Source: Aptenodytes patagonicus (taxonomy: Eukaryota > Chordata > Aves > Sphenisciformes > Spheniscidae). From it: 64,000 nt of DNA. A program made the translations under genes and the position numbers. This document shows positions 61,539-64,000 of the stretch, piece after piece. The notes under the pieces are model-generated. The model was not told where the DNA came from. It saw only the letters and a program-made list of their open reading frames with translations, and did no database searches. Position 1 is the stretch's first letter; each line of letters starts with the position of its first letter. Location of the stretch: assembly GCF_965638725.1 (NCBI RefSeq), contig NC_134949.1:130926969-130990968 (forward strand), given 5' to 3'.

Positions 61539-64000
61539 GTATGCAATTTAACTGGCTTTTTTTACAGCCCTATAACTTAATCAGTAAATTCAATTTACTT
61601 TAAAGAATTTACATCCCACTGAAATGTGAGATGCTGTAGTGATCCTAACTGGAAGACCATTGTACATCAAGGAGGTAGAAATCCTTGTAACAGTTAACCT
61701 AGGTGGCTTAGGCCTGTGCTGTGCTGTGCGTATAGTTTGACGTTCAGGCCTGTGCTGCGGATATCCTTTTGCTGCAGGATAAACTTCACCAGCTAATTGT
61801 AACAGAGGAGCTTACAGGCAGCTTCTACTTGGTACCAGTGGTTACAACACCTGCATGTCCTTGCCTTTATCTAAAACTTCAGCAGCAAGTTCCCATGTGA
61901 ATGCCCTTTTTATTTGACAGTATAAATGATGAATAGAGTTGTTTTGCTTGTAAGAAAATCCTATAAGAGCTCAAATGACCAAAATGGGGTAACCTTCCAC
62001 GGATGGGATCTGCGTAGCATGCTGTGCCTGGCTTGGAGGCGTGTTCAATTCCACACAGCTCAGGATTCCCAGCATCTAAAGGGACATGAGATTATTGATA
62101 CTATCTTCTTTTTCTTTATAGTCTTAGCTCCAATAAATAGCATTTTAAGAGATACTTTGCAGAGCCTGAGTGCCTTTCTTTCTGGAATTGTAACAAGCCA
62201 GTACCTCCTAGTGCAACACGGATGATTGATGTTTCTTTCCTCTGAGGAGCTTGAAAGTGGTATTGGTATGCGGGGGAAAATTTTAGAGGAAAGCTTCCAT
62301 TCTGTAGTAAATTTAAATGACCCTGAATATTTAGGAAGGCATTTAGGAAGTCACTTTTCAAGTAGCTGTCTGTTAATAGTAATGGAGATGCACAATCTAC
62401 TGGATGCCTAAATGGATTAAATATCTCTTGTTGTGATACAGAATTTGCCTGTGACTTTGAGCAGAATCTTTAGCATACGTATAAAACTAGTACATTAGAT
62501 ATAGACATTCAACATATCGTACAAGTTAAAAAAACCAGCAAATACAACCGTTACATATTAGCTCACAGGGTTGTATGTATAGTACTTGGAAGATGAAATA
62601 TGGTTTATATTACTGTACTATCAAATAGTTGTGTGCCAATGGTAAATTAGCTTTTCAAAGAGATACATGCAAAGCATTGCTAGCTATTTATTTCCACAAG
62701 TTCTATCCTGAACTATAGTAGCATAGAAGCAGGAAAGGGGAGTTTGACTTTGCCCACAGATGATTTAAAAAATATCAGCTTTGGCTTGTAATGAATTCCA
62801 CAGCTGCATAATATGCCTGTAATTAATCTCCTACCAAAATGCAAAAACTATAAAAACAAGTAGGATGTATAGATATCAGTCCTTAAATCTGTGTTTTGAA
62901 AATGCTAAGGTCATCTCTTGTCAATCTGGCAGAGTGCCTTCAAAGTTATGTAACCAAAATTTCTAAAATATAAATTGAAAATCTAACTGAAATTGTAAGT
63001 AATATGATGTGGTATTGTACTGCAAGCCACTGGAGAGAGTAAAGGTAGAAGTGATGTGCTGGGAAAGGTTATGTGTAATGATGAGTCAAGCTGCAAGATT
63101 CTGGGTAGGTTAAAACTCCTTTGGGAAAACTATGAAGAGGAAATAACAGTAGCTAATCCAGGAAATAATGCAAACATTTGTCTACATTTCAATGCCTTTG
63201 TCTGTCTTCTTCCACCAATATGCAGTCTTACCCTGGCAGTATTCTATGTCATAAAATAAATTTCTTTACATGAAATCAGATTATCATTATTAGGAAAAAA
63301 ATTACCATAAATTTGGGGCCAGCAAATGTCTAAATCATAGTATTATTTTATGGGTTATAAAGTGAGGTTCTGCAGAAAGAATTTTGTTATCATTATTATT
63401 TTTTTAGCCATAAATCTGAAGCCAACCAATAGATATTTTGTTTTAATGGTATTTCATGTGATAAAATTTCATTATAACTAATGACTGTTACAGACATTTA
63501 GTAGGAAGATGTAGACCTGGATGATGTCAGCATTATAGTGAAATCTATACAAGAGCTAGAACAAAGAGGCAAAATATAAATGCCAAAAAACAAATACAGT
63601 GAAGAAAACACCATAGTAAGTCAGTGTCTTAGTATGTAAGATTTACTTGCCTATGGGAATAGATTTTGTAGTAGAAGGCAAATAAGAAATTCAGTGCTGG
63701 CTTAGCTGGCAGTTGATGACCAAAGTGTTGAGTGCCAGAAGATCCAGTTGAGTCAAGAGAAGAGGAAAACAATATCCTTCAACAAAATACATTTGCCTAA
63801 AGATTAATAGTTGTTGTGATAAGAGTGAAAGGTCAGATAGATCTTTTTTAATGTGATTCAGCTATTATTAAATAGGCTACAGCTATGAACTTCTGCCTAA
63901 GACACTTTGAACAAGAGAGTAGAGGATAATGGAAATACTGTCTCAAGTGAAAGATAGTTCGTCAGGCGTGTTGACATACAGAAATTTTTCTGACTCAAAA
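61539..64000 (+). other. RPGR: RPGR intron 7 (incomplete)
   Basis: At least 2,462 bp. I searched by eye for the next RCC1 repeat (VYTFG...GQLGLG-type) and did not find it, so the intron runs past the window. No repeat is recognised. Confidence 0.75.

Noticed and set aside
61539..64000. RPGR exon 8 within the window
   Set aside because: No sequence encoding the next RCC1 repeat with matching phase was found before the window ends.
1..64000. CRISPR arrays, operons, tRNA or rRNA genes
   Set aside because: The DNA is vertebrate nuclear. I saw no regularly spaced direct repeats, tRNA boxes or rRNA sequence.

Overview
The window is vertebrate nuclear DNA from a bird. It has large AT-rich introns with GT-AG boundaries and several CR1 LINE fragments, including the bird-type 3' end built from an ATTCTATG-like octamer. 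It also has one solo ERV LTR and a CpG-rich housekeeping-type promoter. The CR1 and LTR types look neoavian to me, so I do not think this is chicken, but I cannot name the species.

Two genes lie head to head. On the minus strand, all ten coding exons of OTC (ornithine transcarbamylase) run from the ATG at 31570 to the stop at 984-986. Every exon has the human length (77, 139, 82, 88, 154, 123, 54, 150, 138, 60 nt), giving an uninterrupted 354-residue protein with a mitochondrial presequence and all main catalytic motifs. On the plus strand, coding exons 1-7 of RPGR (retinitis pigmentosa GTPase regulator) run from the ATG at 35567 to 61538. They encode about 263 residues of the RCC1-like propeller, and exons 2-7 match human lengths (126, 93, 63, 159, 150, 159 nt). 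The rest of RPGR lies beyond 64000. The arrangement matches the human RPGR-OTC neighbourhood on Xp21.1.

Layout: 1-870 is OTC 3' flank; 872-31570 is OTC; 31571-35566 is the intergenic interval. That interval holds a decayed TOPORS-like RING pseudogene (about 33760-33970) and a CpG island with YY1- and ETS-like sites at the RPGR start. From 35567 on is RPGR. Repeats include a 1.4 kb CR1 piece in OTC intron 3 (23250-24660) and a younger 0.75 kb CR1 copy in RPGR intron 6 (55462-56215). Three short CR1 tails lie at about 28074, 30130 and 44076. A complete solo LTR with a perfect 5-bp target duplication sits in RPGR intron 1 (37502-38619). Older amniote repeats, a foldback element and small tandem repeats are also present.

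The two genes have unrelated jobs: OTC makes citrulline in mitochondria, and RPGR is a ciliary transition-zone/photoreceptor protein. They share only an upstream region. I found no operon, CRISPR array, RNA gene or convincing new biological system. The points most worth a second look are the intact OTC in a uricotelic lineage, the RPGR start region, the LTR close to RPGR exon 2, and a few unexplained long ORFs and compositional islands.
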